64,000 nt of DNA, taken from positions 1-64,000 of the forward strand of contig JAPEVF010000145.1 in the NCBI GenBank assembly GCA_029747585.1, written 5' to 3'. Position 1 is the stretch's first letter; each line of letters starts with the position of its first letter. Source of the stretch: Pleurotus djamor. Taxonomy: Eukaryota; Basidiomycota; Agaricomycetes; Agaricales; Pleurotaceae. The translations under genes and the position numbers were made by a program. A model generated the notes under the pieces. It ran no database searches, was not told the DNA's origin, and saw nothing but the letters and a program-made list of their open reading frames with translations. Of the stretch, positions 35,566 to 46,966 are shown piece by piece.

Positions 35566-37365
35566 TTTGAGAGAAGAGGGAGCTCCTTACCTGGATGGAA
35601 TTCATTTTGTTGCTGTGTCGGCGGGATCGTCCCAGTTGGAAAGGAAGATTGCACACCAGGGTTTGAACATCCCTTTCGTCCGCCATCGTAGTCGCTATAT
35701 GCGAACGAAGTCGTGGCGTTCATGCGACATGTTCCCTTCTACGTCTGCCTCTCATCCTCGATATGCTGCCGCTGCCCGCTCCTGTTCTTGGATCAATTTG
35801 CGCGCGTGATGAACTCCGACCAGCTCCTCTCACGATGCTACTTGCCTGGGCCTGCGCTAGCACTGCCTGTGCGATAGTCAAGTACCTGTTGACGTGCCCC
35901 TCCACCTTGAGGAAAACCAGACCCCCCACTGGATATGATTCTCTGCTGTGAAGGGCTAGCGAGCGAGGCTTTAGGACGGATGATGATCTATTGTTGATCC
36001 TAGAGCCTTTGTTTCTGCATCCTTCGCAGCCGATTGCTGGACGTTCTCCATCCTTCCCCACTTTGGTCGGGCTTGGGTATTAGCCTTCGTCGAGGTCGGT
36101 TATCCTGTCCAGTGGGTACAGGTTCTCTAGTAGGAGAAGGGAGAGCAGCCCCCGGGCTTTTGTCGAAGAAGATTGATTGAGTGAGGAGAGGGAGGAGAGG
36201 GAGGAGCTTACCTGCTTTGGCGGCTGTGACGCTGGATTTGGAAGGTTCGCTTCTGTTGGAAAGATGATGGTTGATATCAGCATCGCCCTGAACGCCTATC
36301 TCTTCGTCGCTGGGTTTACTGTCAGTCACCTGCATGGAGGTCTTCCATCAGCTCCGCCATCTATGGATAGGGCCTGCTCGACGTCGCGTATACATCTCGC
36401 TCGTGCCGCTCCTGCCCTACTAGTCTGTGATCGTCAAGTCAAGCATGGGATGGAATGGTACCTATACCCCAGCGGACTGTTTTCGTGGCCACTCTCTGAT
36501 GGGAATCACTTTTCATTGACCGCCAGCTCGAACGCTGCTTTCTTGTGAAACGCTCCTGCGGTGAAGAAGACGGTGTGGCAAGTCTGGAGTTAGTATCAGG
36601 TTAGGACTAAGTGTGCCGATGAAACTCATGATGGTGGATCCCAAGAGGCAGAGGTTAGTCGGTAGATGGAACTTGGAGGATGGGTTTAGGTAGAGGGACG
36701 GAGATGGAAGAGTTGTCGGTGTCCAGCGAGATATTGGATCGACTTGATGACGCACCAGGTGTGCACACCAGTCGCCGGCCACAGGTGTCGCAGTCCATGG
36801 AGGATAACCCCAACATCGGCATCGTTGCGAGCCCCTTGTCGCCTCGTGTGTGTGCGGGCCTCCGCTACAAACATACACGCCCAAGCCTCTGTCATGCAGC
36901 CGCTTAAACCATCCTGTATGATGATGACTTCGTCTGTCGTGGACGCGGTGTGCTGGTCGCTCGCTTGCTTGTAAAAGTCATAGCTACCTCAAGGGCGCCT
37001 CGCGACAAGACTCTCTTCGATCCACCCCTTGCGTACCATTGGATGCCGGTTTATCGCCAACGCTTGCGTTCGGGGTTTTGTGGTCAGGATGCTACTTTGT
37101 ATCTCGTTTCAGTTATCACTCCTTATACCTGTTTCATGGACGTTGTTGATTACTTATACGGATGTGATATATGTCGAGGATGCCCCGCGTAGTCGTTGAC
37201 GTTGAGTACACCCTTCATTTCTCGGTTGCTACTATGCTACTAGGTTCTACTCTAGTATTACTTGATCTCTAGGTTTGAGAACTTAGCGCAGGTAGTGTAT
37301 CGCTCTTCGACGGTTCGACCGATTGTAATGAATGAATACATTGAAATGGAGTACTCTAGTCCAAA
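35566..37365. repeat. Further diverged repeat material, units 3 and possibly 4
   Basis: The junction GGGAGCTCCTTACCTGGATGG (near 35578) resembles GGAGCTGCTCTACCTAATTG (near 34040) and GGAGCTTACCTGC near 36200, which suggests more copies. On the minus strand these junctions read as splice donors (AG|GTAAG) after frames such as QVTDSKPSDEEIGVQGD (36330-36270) and SDYDGGRKGCSNPG (35705-35660), so decayed minus-strand exons are possible. No gene could be assembled. Confidence 0.35.
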
Positions 37366-39369
37366 TCATGGCCGCTGCAAAACGTTGAAAGACATGGTAT
37401 CGAATGAGAGTAAGCAAAGCACGGTAAAAACGAGGTTGGAAAGGAAAGCAAGAAATATACAAACTGGATGACCGTGTCTGTACAATATATTTCCAATGAT
37501 GGAGGAAAGTAGATAATAAAGGAGGAATTTGTAACGGAGAATGAGAGAAAGAAGTGAGAGTATGGGAGAATTTTGTGGGCTAGGCACCCGTTCAACTACA
37601 TCAGGACTGGGGAGGGATGCAAGTGAAAACGCCGAGGGCTGAGTCTGGTTTGGTGGTGGATTTTTGCGAGCGTCGACTAGGTTCGAACCAAGGGAACAAT
37701 TTGAGTCGAGGGGTTCCGTTGGATTGATCTCGTCAGAGGGTTGATCGGCTTCCACAGATTGGACTTCGGATGTATCTTGGGTATTAGGAGGGGAAGAACA
37801 AGATGGGAGATGTCCCACTCCGTGGATACTGTCAGAGGGTCGAGCCTTAGATACCGAGAATTGAGTTTCAGGAGCGTCACTGGTACTTGGTTGAGACGAA
37901 CAGATGGGAGAAGGGATGGTCTTTGGGGCAAGAGGAAAGGAAGGCGATTTGCGGTCTAGCCAGAAGACTTCCAGTCGAGCCTCGAGGAGACGACAGCAAT
38001 CCGCAGAAGTGGACCCTGCAGAGGTATGCAATCGTCGGACTTTGTGTCCCTCCCTTTCGCGTCGAGTTAAGATGCCCGCCAACTCGGTGGCGATTGCGTC
38101 GCTCATGCCCTGATTGATCAGGATTGTGTCTAACCGAGGGAAAGGGATGGTGCCACTTGTACTTGTTTGAGGTTCCAAGAGGCGCAAGAAGGGTAAAAAA
38201 CGACCAAAAAGAGCCAATTCCTTGACATTTTGTAGTTGCGGGAGGTATTCATACTGGAAGTCCGTATCCGCGCTTAGTATTAGTCTATCGAGTTGTCGGA
38301 GGTCGAGATGATCGCAAAAGTTCTTCATCACGACAGGCTTCAACGAAACGAGGACATCTGGATCCTGTAGCTCAGGAGGGTCATCGGACTGGAAGTACTT
38401 TAGGCAGTCCTTAAAGGGCAATGCCTGAGTCCGCGCAGAGAGGCTGGGGTAGTACTTCTGATTGTAGATGTCATGGGAAACATAAAGTTGGTAGATGAGA
38501 AGGCGTGCGGGACTAAGGTCGCAAACATAGGGACATTTCCTGGATAGAGGAGCAAGAGAGGTTGAACTAGATCCATTACAATGGATCATTGGGACAACGG
38601 GAGACGGGAAATTAATCACGTCTAAAAGAGCGGCACAGGATTCAGGATTTTGGTCTCGAACCTCCAGCTCACTGAGTCGGGGGAGTTGAGCAGCTGTCGC
38701 AGGAACCTCATCCAGGCTTGGAGACAACCCATCGAGTTCTAACCGCTTGAGGTGAGGAAAGCTAGAAAGGGTTGTGACCAGAGCGAGACAGGACGTCTGC
38801 CAAGAAGGTCTTCGCAAGGTGAGATTCGTCACTTGGGGTATGGGAAGTGGGAAGGATGGAAGTCCAAGGCAAACAAGCTCCAAGCGAGTAAGGTGGCGGG
38901 AGAGACTAGGGGAGTGAAAGAGAAAGCAGCTGGTTGGCAGCGTTGTGACGTCAAGCAAGTTTATGGCGTCCAATGAGAGACTTCGAAGGGAGGGAAACCT
39001 GTTCTCCAGTAATTTTCCTATACTTTGGGAGGCGGCTTTGACAGAAAATGAAAGGTCTAGATGTTCGATCCGATTGGTTTCCGACATCAATGGTTCAATA
39101 AGCTGCGCGGCATTTTGATATAGGTAGTGTGAAGTTTTCACGGTAAGGTTCGAGTTCTTGGAGCGCTTCAAACAGACGTCCGTCCAAATGCGACGATCCA
39201 GATAGATATGGCACCAGAGACGAGAGTCAGATATGATCAATTCATACCAGTGTTTACAGACGAGTATAACGCGGTTTAAATTGATGGGTTTCATTGGAAC
39301 TTTGGAAAGAGCATATTGAAAGATTTCAGTTAGAATCTCATTGGGAAGGTCCGCGATTGTTGACGGCAT
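37366..39369 (-). CDS. Intronless F-box protein with hydrophobic, membrane-like C-terminus
   Basis: Single open frame of 667 residues from ATG 39367-39369. The F-box is at residues 5-55 (TIADLPNEILTEIFQYALSK ... RVILVCKHWYELIISDSRLW), with leucine-rich strands to about residue 440 and a Ser/Pro-rich low-complexity linker. Two hydrophobic segments then close the protein (about 603-625, LSLILRYKFLLYYLLSS; about 636-658, VCIFLAFLSNLVFTVLCLLS). It lacks the ATG|intron structure and the terminal WDG motif of the other F-box genes, so it belongs to a different F-box lineage. The tail suggests anchoring in a membrane, perhaps the ER or nuclear envelope, with the F-box on the cytosolic side; this is inference. 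No other copy is in the window. Confidence 0.85.
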   Translation of the reverse strand: MPSTIADLPNEILTEIFQYALSKVPMKPINLNRVILVCKHWYELIISDSRLWCHIYLDRRIWTDVCLKRSKNSNLTVKTSHYLYQNAAQLIEPLMSETNRIEHLDLSFSVKAASQSIGKLLENRFPSLRSLSLDAINLLDVTTLPTSCFLFHSPSLSRHLTRLELVCLGLPSFPLPIPQVTNLTLRRPSWQTSCLALVTTLSSFPHLKRLELDGLSPSLDEVPATAAQLPRLSELEVRDQNPESCAALLDVINFPSPVVPMIHCNGSSSTSLAPLSRKCPYVCDLSPARLLIYQLYVSHDIYNQKYYPSLSARTQALPFKDCLKYFQSDDPPELQDPDVLVSLKPVVMKNFCDHLDLRQLDRLILSADTDFQYEYLPQLQNVKELALFGRFLPFLRLLEPQTSTSGTIPFPRLDTILINQGMSDAIATELAGILTRREREGHKVRRLHTSAGSTSADCCRLLEARLEVFWLDRKSPSFPLAPKTIPSPICSSQPSTSDAPETQFSVSKARPSDSIHGVGHLPSCSSPPNTQDTSEVQSVEADQPSDEINPTEPLDSNCSLGSNLVDARKNPPPNQTQPSAFSLASLPSPDVVERVPSPQNSPILSLLSLILRYKFLLYYLLSSIIGNILYRHGHPVCIFLAFLSNLVFTVLCLLSFDTMSFNVLQRP

Positions 39370-39973
39370 GGTTGATTTGGCGACCCCAGTATGTTAGCTT
39401 GGGGGAGAATGGAGAGGGTGGTGAGAAGATGTGAGAGATACGCAACGCCGAGCCATCGAACTTATATCTCGACGTGAAAGGCCAGCGTGAAAGGGCGCAT
39501 ACCGTGCCATGTCCATCGGCGGACAAAGAATTGAAACAAAGGATCGACCTTTGATTGTCAAGCTGTGTCCGTGATAGAAGGGATTGCTTCCGCCGGGAGT
39601 GGCGCTTTCTGAGTTGTGAGCCATGGGCTCATAAACAAAGGCGTGTGCCCGCGTGCAGTTGTTGCGCCAGGGACGCTGCTGGCTTTGGGGTTTGAGAGTC
39701 AGGTTGTACGAAATTCTCTATTGAATGAGAGGCGTACGCTCAATAGAACACCTTCAAGGGTGGAGGAATGGTGAATAGAATACTATCAAGGTATGTTCCT
39801 TGTAACATCGCCGACAACACGGTGTATGGGACCATATGGAAACCTATTGGGAAGTGGATTCCCCCCTCCGATCCTTAACCCCTCAGAAAGCGTCACGGAA
39901 TTTTGACGTGACCTCGCCAGCCTGCGCAATGGCCATCATAGTCAATGGTCATAGGCCTTGACCCTGCTCCACG
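39370..39973. other. Intergenic, nothing supported
   Basis: Upstream region of the intronless F-box gene and downstream region of the endonuclease-like gene, both on the minus strand. No protein-like frame or RNA gene recognised. Confidence 0.5.
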
Positions 39974-40836
39974 TTAGATCAGTCCTCCCGCAGACAATTG
40001 AACAAAGAGAACAAAACGAACCAACAGGCCCTTGAAGGCCTCAAAGCACCGCAAAACAATGCGACGGTTCTCTACAGTGGAAATTCCCATTGTCGCGTAA
40101 GATTGGGGACTCGGAACGGAAGGAATGAACCGGAGAACAATTGTCTCCTCGATTGGGTATTGCAGCGAGCCCAGATTATTGAGGAGGTGTTTTGTGACGG
40201 TGGTGAGGTAGAAAATAGGCGACGTCCCGGCCAGAGTGATGCCAGGTATGACCTGTCGTTCAAGGGGCGGCTTAGTGGCATTATATCTGCGTTGAAGGGC
40301 GTTCCAGTGAAATGCGGCAACAGACTTGGCGATGAGTTGCGCCTCGGGGTCGTCTGGGGAGTCAACTCGCTAAGATGGACGGGTCAGCGACCTCATAATA
40401 GACTACAGGACGTGAGGTTGTGGCTTACCCCATTTTCTTGGACGACAAGATAACAGTAGGTGTCATCGACGATTGTAAGGTCAGCCGTCGCATCGACCTT
40501 CTCCTTGCCCATCACGAAACCCATTTCCTTCCTACGACGGATCATACAGTCTTCCCCTTCGTAGCCCAGAAAACGGAGGAGAACCACGGCGAAGTCATCT
40601 ACTGCAGATTTTTCTCCTTGCATAGCTGCTTTTAGGTATCGAAAAAAGCGACGATGCTCTGCGTTGTTGTCCGCGGAAGGTTCAGCGAGAATGGCAGCCG
40701 GAACAGACGATTGGGGTAGATCTAACCGCCCGAAGAAAGTTTCTGCGTCGACATCCTTGACTCTGATACGGAAAGCTGCGAGATCGTGTTGCGTCCATTG
40801 GTCTCCTGATTTGGGAGTACGGATGAGGTCGGCCAT
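39974..40836 (-). CDS. Basidiomycete restriction-endonuclease-like hypothetical protein
   Basis: Two exons: 40836-40429 and 40369-39974, with a 59-base intron (40370-40428, GTAAGC...CTTAG); 267 residues. Exon 1 has AEHRRFFRYLKAAMQGEKSA, VDDFAVVLLRFLGYEGED, RRRKEMGFVMGKEKVDATAD and CYLVVQENG. Exon 2 has AKSVAAFHWN, IPGITLAGTSPIFYLTTVT and ENRRIVLRCFEAFKG. From memory this matches a very common basidiomycete family in which the segment corresponding to CYLVVQENG usually ends in QEDK, as in a PD-(D/E)XK nuclease core. Here the Lys position is Gly, so catalysis is doubtful. Start: the ATG at 40836 gives MADLIRTPKSGDQW. It is divergent from the F-box gene at 41083, with 246 bases between the two starts. 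Confidence 0.75.
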
Positions 40837-41082
40837 TCTCGCTCGTTCAGCTTTTCACGGCTCCGTGTGACGTGTCCGCCTTAACAGCTGGAATTCATGT
40901 ACATGGAAAGACAATCCACACGAAAACAGACCGAATATGGTCTGAAATGTTGAAAGAAAAAGAGTGGTTCGGCGCTTGGAGTCGTTCTGACTAGGAAGGT
41001 CTCGAAGCGCCCAGCCGACCCTTATTTTTCGTTTTGCTGTCCTTGTGCTGTCCCCAACGTGCATGAAGCCAATATCGAAATC

Positions 41083-43396
41083 ATGGTACGCCTATGCGAT
41101 GGATCCGTAGAACCAACCATGAACCATTCATTTTTAGCCAATTTTCACCGACACAGCTGCTCAGAAATCCATCGATGAAAAAATCGTCCACCACGAGAGC
41201 CTGATTCGCGCTCTGAAAGAGGAGAGGAACCAGTTTTGTGCTGTGAACCTCCTCCCAGACGATGTCTTCTCCCTTATCTTCGTCACCTGCAAAGTTGAAA
41301 TGGAAAGCAAAAGGGCCTGGATACAGCTTCTCAGTGTCTGTCAAAAGTGGCGCCAGATCATCGTGGAGATGCCTTCGTTCTGGACGACTATCTCCTTCAC
41401 GGATTCTTTGTTTATCGATGTACTGCTTGAGCGTTCGGGTAATTCACCTTTATCTCTCGACTTCCCGTTGTCTCGGCCGTGTTGGGGTGTTGATTTTGAA
41501 GCTGTATCCAACAAACTGTTGGATCAAAGCAACCGAACTCGAGAGATGTCCATCAGCTTATCGCAACACACCGACCCGGACGCACGTCTCATGCACATTA
41601 TCCAAGAATCAAGATCTCGGGAATTTCCAGTCCTCCGCACACTGAAGTTGGAGTCGGCCTCACACCGGGCTCAGCTCTCGTTTACCCTTCACAAATCAAT
41701 CTGGTTTCCCGGTCTCAATTCCCTTCATAATTTGCAGCTCCGGTACATCTTGCTCCCGTTCGATGACATACCCCATTTCCCATCTCTGACATCCCTCCTC
41801 ATTTACTATGATGCCAACACATCTGATGGGCTATCATGCTCTAAAGTCGCCGAGTTCCTCCGCCACACGCCAAACATCCAAAGCATCAACCTTGGAGACA
41901 TAGATTCTGGTTGGCTGACATCCACTGGGCCGCGGATTATGGTTCCCAAATTACAACAATTTGTGGCGTCTTTCCATTCCGTCAAAGAGTCCAGATTGTT
42001 ACACTACCTCGAATTCTCCAATGCCACCATCACCAATTTCACTCTATCTTTTACGCCGCACGCAAGATCCGACACCGTTATTGACTTCTCTGACCTGGAG
42101 TCTTTTCTTCTCAGACTCTTACCCAACTCTGAACATATCCCTGTCCGTCGAATGCGCGTCAAAATTCAAAACAATTCTCAAATTATTATCGAAGTATTCT
42201 CCCTCGGCCCACGGCGCGACGCCTTTCTGAGTCTCAGCATTCCCTTTGTAAACTCAGCAGCGCAATCCTACTTGCAGCTCCTCCACAAACTTCCTCTAGC
42301 TCGCATTCCCGAGCTTGCATTTGACACTTCGGTCCCTCTAAAATCGCTGAGCGGATCAGTTTGCCAACTACCCGAAGAACTGTTGCAAAGCGCGCCGTGG
42401 TCATCTCTCAGATCCCTCGAACTGGTTGGCATCCCTCTTCCACCAGACGTACCACACCTCCCTTTGTTGTTGTCGGCGGTTGTTGGGGATTTCCCCCACC
42501 GAGACGACCAATTATCGGTTCATTGGGTTACCCAGTTCCTCCGAAATACGCCCAATGTCGAGAGTGCTTCCTTCAGAGGCTTATCAGGCAACAACTCATC
42601 CAATGTACCCGAAACTTTCTCTGTCATCCTCCCAAAGCTCAGGGAACTTCATATTGTCTCGCACGACCTAGCAGGATCCAAGCTGTTCAGCTACCTTGAC
42701 TTCCCAAACACTGTGACCATATGTTCCGTACATCTAAATCAATCAAAGTGTACCGAAGCAACCGACCTCTCAGCGTATGAAAAGCTCTTTAAGAAAATGG
42801 CCATAGGCGAACGGTCAGATATCTCTGAAATGAGACTTTCCGTTGACGATCAGTCACACCGTCACGAGTTCACACTGGAGCTGTACTGCGCAGATGACGG
42901 TCCCAAACCATCCATGGAAGTATTATTTCCTTGGGAAAAGTCTTCAACTTCGCTCTTCCATCAGCTTCTCTCAAGGCTTCCTTTATCACGCATCGAGAAG
43001 CTCCGGATCTCTGATATTTCCCAACGTAGCACCGCGTTGCAATGGTCTCCCTTCATTCGTTTATTTACCAATCTTAGGGAACTCACGCTGGACTCCGCCA
43101 TTGACGATACTCTCGCCGTGCTTATGCCTGACCCCAACGTAACTGGCTCAGGCTCTCATAGTAACCCCAACCTTCAATGTCTCATTGACCACAATTCTGA
43201 ATGGTATTCCCCGATCATCACTCCCGGCCATGTCAACATACTGGACATTTTCAGGAGAAGGCGCGAGATCGGTCTTCCCATCGAACGATACATAATACAA
43301 TGTGGAAGTATCCCTCGGAATATGCTTGAGGACCTACAAAAAGTCGTTCAAGTTGATTCGGAGACAAGGGTGACGGCTGATTGGTCCCCCGATTAG
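41083..43396 (+). CDS. F-box/leucine-rich protein, long class
   Basis: ATG at 41083-41085, a 52-base intron (41086-41137, GTACGC...TTTAG), exon 41138-43396; 753 residues, the longest of the family. Opens MPIFTDTAAQKSIDEKIVHH; F-box VNLLPDDVFSLIFVTCK ... LLSVCQKWRQIIVEMPSFWT. The leucine-rich module is present twice (TPNIQSINL ... SRLLHYLEFSNAT and TPNVESASF ... SKLFSYLDFPNTV). A TALQWSPFIRLFTNLRELTL strand near the end matches the gene at 12202-14455, its closest relative. The C-terminus (VVQVDSETRVTADW) lacks the exact WDG. It is convergent with a Cys-motif F-box gene, whose stop is 104 bases away. Confidence 0.88.
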
Positions 43397-43500
43397 GCTT
43401 GGTTGGATGTATCAATGCTCACTGTCTCAATACACATATTTCTAATGGATTTCGTGGAGAAGAAGTGGTTGCGGTTTGGGCCCTGGGGGCACCGCCTTCA

Positions 43501-44692
43501 TTAGTAAGACAATTGGGATATGTCCATACATCTACGTCTATTCGATCTTATGATGGAGTCGAGCTCCAACCTCAGCTTTCTGAGCATGGGATCTAGAGCA
43601 TGATACGGGCAGATGTAGAGAGGAAGAGAGAAGGAGAAGGGGATACAATCACGTACCGTTATAATATCTCAGCGTCGGAGTGAAACTAATTTCCTTCCAC
43701 GCAAGTTCAGCCTCTCGTTTCTCGAAACCCTTGGCCCAAATAGGGGATGCTAGTATTCTGTGGAGTAGACCCAGTCACATATGAACGGAAAGTTTCGTTC
43801 AAGACTGAGGTATCAAACACACACGTCGCGTAAACTCTTCTGCGCCGCCGTCCACGATGGCTTTCTCAGCGTTGGATACTTGGCTATCCACCTGCAGAGT
43901 TGAGTTTCGCGCTGTGTCATGTAGACATTGTCAGGCTTATCAGAGAAGTCGATGCGAAAGGACTGACCTCATAAACAGCAGCAACAAGATCCCTTCGCAT
44001 CGCAGCATAATTCGCCGCAGTAGGGCCATCTAGTTGGTTCAGCCTCTCACGAACAGCATTCCATTCCGAATTTAAGTACGTGGCCTTGATGATTTCGCCG
44101 GTTGGAAGAGGGCGGTACCCATACATCCCGCTTATTGTCGACGGAGGCCTGACAGAGCGTAAGCTCAAACATAGCGAAGGGATGTGGACTTTCGATGACG
44201 ACTGCAGGGGTCGGGACGGGAGTACTACGGCACTGTGAGAGTATGGAGGTAAGAAGCTATATGATACAGAGTGCTCGGATGGAATCAACTCACATACAAG
44301 ACTTCAAACGACATTCTCGGCATATCCTTCGAAGAAGACGGGGTTCGGGTGGGGTGTTGAGATCCCCACATGTCTAGAGATTACACTTCAGTCCAGCGGA
44401 AAGATGCCCCAAGGAAAGGACTCACGTCACATGTGTGTTGTCCGAAAAGTACATCTGCCCATCTCAATATACTTACACCGTCAGGGCATTCCGGCGCTCC
44501 TTGGACGCGTATCCAATGGTGCCAGAGAGCCTTGATGGTGTCAGAAGAGCTTGGAATGAGCAAGGAGCAGAAATAAGGGACTCGAAGTAGTGATAAGCCA
44601 TCTTCTGCATCGATGTGCTCGAGAATTTGGTAGACAATCTCGAGCGGTAGATCCAAGAAAGCACGCAGGTTGCATGGTCTTGGATCTGCCAT
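43501..44692 (-). CDS. Small multi-exon F-box protein with Cys motif, copy 2
   Basis: ATG at 44690-44692 (MADPRPCNLRAF). Exon 1: LDLPLEIVYQILEHIDAEDG, LLRVPYFCSLLI, ALWHHWIRVQGAPECPDG and LRWADVLFGQHTCD. Exon 2: CGDLNTPPEPRLLRRICREC, with extra nearby Cys. Next come SLCLSLRSVRPPSTI, YLNSEWNAVRERLNQL and MRRDLVAAVYEV, then exons with WAKGFEKREAELAWKE and SFTPTLRYYN, and a last exon PMLRKLRLELDSIIRSN with stop 43501-43503. All joins keep the phases seen in the other copies, so the gene looks intact. The 3' end faces the long-class F-box gene. Function by family: SCF adaptor; partner unknown. Confidence 0.7.
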
Positions 44693-45304
44693 GTTTTCGG
44701 GCCAAAATGAGCTGGGAGAGATGCGATTTCGATGGCGATTCTTTAGAGGTGTAATTCAAAGGCTGAGAGTGTGCTGGAGGGTGAGCTGTGATGGGAAAAG
44801 GAAAGGAAAGTCTCGAGGACAGAGCGCCGTCTTCTGTGATCTGGTGGCAACCTCGGCCCGACCGCTAATTTAGGGGAAAGCTAAGGGGTACGAGTTGGTG
44901 ATGCGTCCGCTTGGAAACACTTCGTGAGTCCGTCCATGGCCACACAAGCGCTGACCGTATCAAACCGCAGTTCGTACGTCTTACGCGCGAGTAATTCCGA
45001 GTTTGTGAGAGATTACTGACGATTTTCGAAGTGTTGTTCACCATGAACAAAATAATACTTACTTGAAACCGCTGGAAACACCAAGAGAGCACCGTGGTTG
45101 TGATGATTCAACCTAATGAATTAATGAATACGCATATGCGTTGATTTGTAGCGTTTCAGACGCAAGAAATTACCTTCCTTCGAAGATAAACCATGGTACA
45201 TACGTCGGAAGATTTATTATGTATCGTCACAGTGGCCTACCTCTACTCATACGCTGGATGCCCAAAACCTCGATTGTAGACAAAATGAAGCTATCATCTC
45301 CAGA
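44693..45304. other. Intergenic, nothing supported
   Basis: Between the start of a minus-strand Cys-motif F-box gene and the stop of a minus-strand leucine-rich F-box gene. Only short frames with no motif. Confidence 0.45.
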
Positions 45305-46966
45305 CTAGCTTCCAATTCCCTCCATGCCGTCCCAGTCCACCTCAACACACTCCCTGAGAGTGTCGATGTATTGGGATGTGAGGTCTGATCCACGGACAAT
45401 GACCTTTCGAAGTTCATAGCCAGCCTTCCGTCTCAGGTTGCAGAACTGCAAGACAGTCGTCACAAACTCCTTGATCCCCGAATCNGGGGGGGCTTGTAGA
45501 GTTGTGGGGACTTGAGCATACCCTTGTGAAGGATAGAGTATCCAACCGTAGGTTTCCGATATTAGGTAGACGGCGAACGGAAGGAAATTTACAGTCCAAG
45601 AATTCGAGAGTTCGGAGGTTAATGAAAGGGAACAGGATATCGTTCCAGTCCAACGCACGCTTGGCCCCCTCAATGGTAACCTCGCTGACTTTAGCTAAAG
45701 GAATTGTTGACGAGACATCGAAGATGGAAGGGTCAACGTTAAGCGTTAGTGTTGATACTGTGTCATCTCCCTTGAGTGGAGCCAGCGAAAGTTCTGAGTC
45801 GTGAGCCGGTCGTATGATCATCCTGAACCACGGCGAGGCAGAATGGGCAGATGCGAAGTTCGTATACAGTGTTTGAAGTCCAGTCGTAGGCAAGGCTTCG
45901 TTGTAGGCGGAATAATAAGCACCAAAGGTAGTCCTCATCAATTTCAATGGAAGGTCGAGGAAGTCAAAAAGCTTGGAGGACGAGAGGTCATCCCCGTGTA
46001 CATCAAGAACACGAAGATTGGGAAGAGACAGTCGGGTAGACGACGATTCGGCGGGAACATCACTTGTTACATATTTGAGTTTGACGACTTCGATGTTGGG
46101 TATATGACGAAGAACACCGACAATCCAGTCTATGGACAGTCCATACATTCCGTACGCGCAGTCCACAAGGAGGGTCGTAAGGAACGGGAGTTGTGGGAGG
46201 GTGAAGTGGATGAGAATATTTTCAAGTTCCAAGATGCGCAAGGATGACACGATTTGCTCCAACTCGGGGATCTGTCTGATTACGGGCGCGTGTGACAGTT
46301 CGACTTCTCCATATTCGTCGCGGTTGAGACGGAATTGAAGTGAGCGAAGCAACGGTGCAGGATATCCCTTCATAGCGAGGAAAAGCTCTTCAACGTCAGA
46401 CGGAGCATCAAAGTCAAGAAAAAGATGTTGGAGACGGAAGATGTTTTGTGAGATGAATTGTCTCGCAGCGGACTGCCCTTTGAGCCACGCGAAGGCGGTG
46501 ATCTCGTGTTTGTTCTCTGACGTTGAAAGATGGACATTGAGAGGAAGCGATTTTGAGCGATTTGGGAGGGTAGGATTGGTGAAGAGGATTTTCGGAGATA
46601 ATGTGAGGGAAGTCCAGAAGCGTGGGGTGTCCAAGATGATATTTCGCCAATGCTTGCAAACGCAAAGAACATTTGTCCAGCGTCCTTCCTGACTTCTGCA
46701 CACGTACCCCGGGACGTTGTTTTTGCTTTTGAAGAGGCACCATTGGCTTTCGCTTCTGTAGGCAATGAATATGGCCGTCAACACATCGATGGGTATCCGG
46801 TTGACCGCGCTGAATTCATTCCTGCGGAAATTGAGCCTGCGAATGGCCGCATGGTGAGCGGCGATCTCGTCATCAATTTTCTTTTGAGCATTATGGTCCG
46901 TTAAGAATTTCTGAAGCCTCTAGTCTTGAGTACTAAAGACTATTTGATAAAATAAGAGCATACCAT
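45305..46966 (-). CDS. F-box/leucine-rich protein, short class; frame broken at an N/poly-G
   Basis: ATG at 46964-46966, a 53-base intron (46911-46963, GTATGC...CTTCAG), then exon 46910-45305; about 535 residues if the break is repaired. Opens MKFLTDHNAQKKIDDEIAAH; F-box VNRIPIDVLTAIFIAYR ... VLCVCKHWRNIILDTPRFWT. Single leucine-rich module (IPNIEVVKL ... LPNLRVLDV ... SKLFDFLDLPLK). At 45485 an N followed by seven Gs shifts the frame: the upstream frame ends in an unrelated tail, while the downstream frame gives FVTTVLQFCNLRRKAGYELR and CVEVDWDGMEG, matching the C-terminus of the paralog at 60399-62050. The break is therefore most likely a homopolymer base-calling error and not decay. Confidence 0.82.

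Noticed and set aside
39998..40453. 151-codon plus-strand frame
   Set aside because: Antisense shadow of the endonuclease-like gene, whose protein has clear family motifs.
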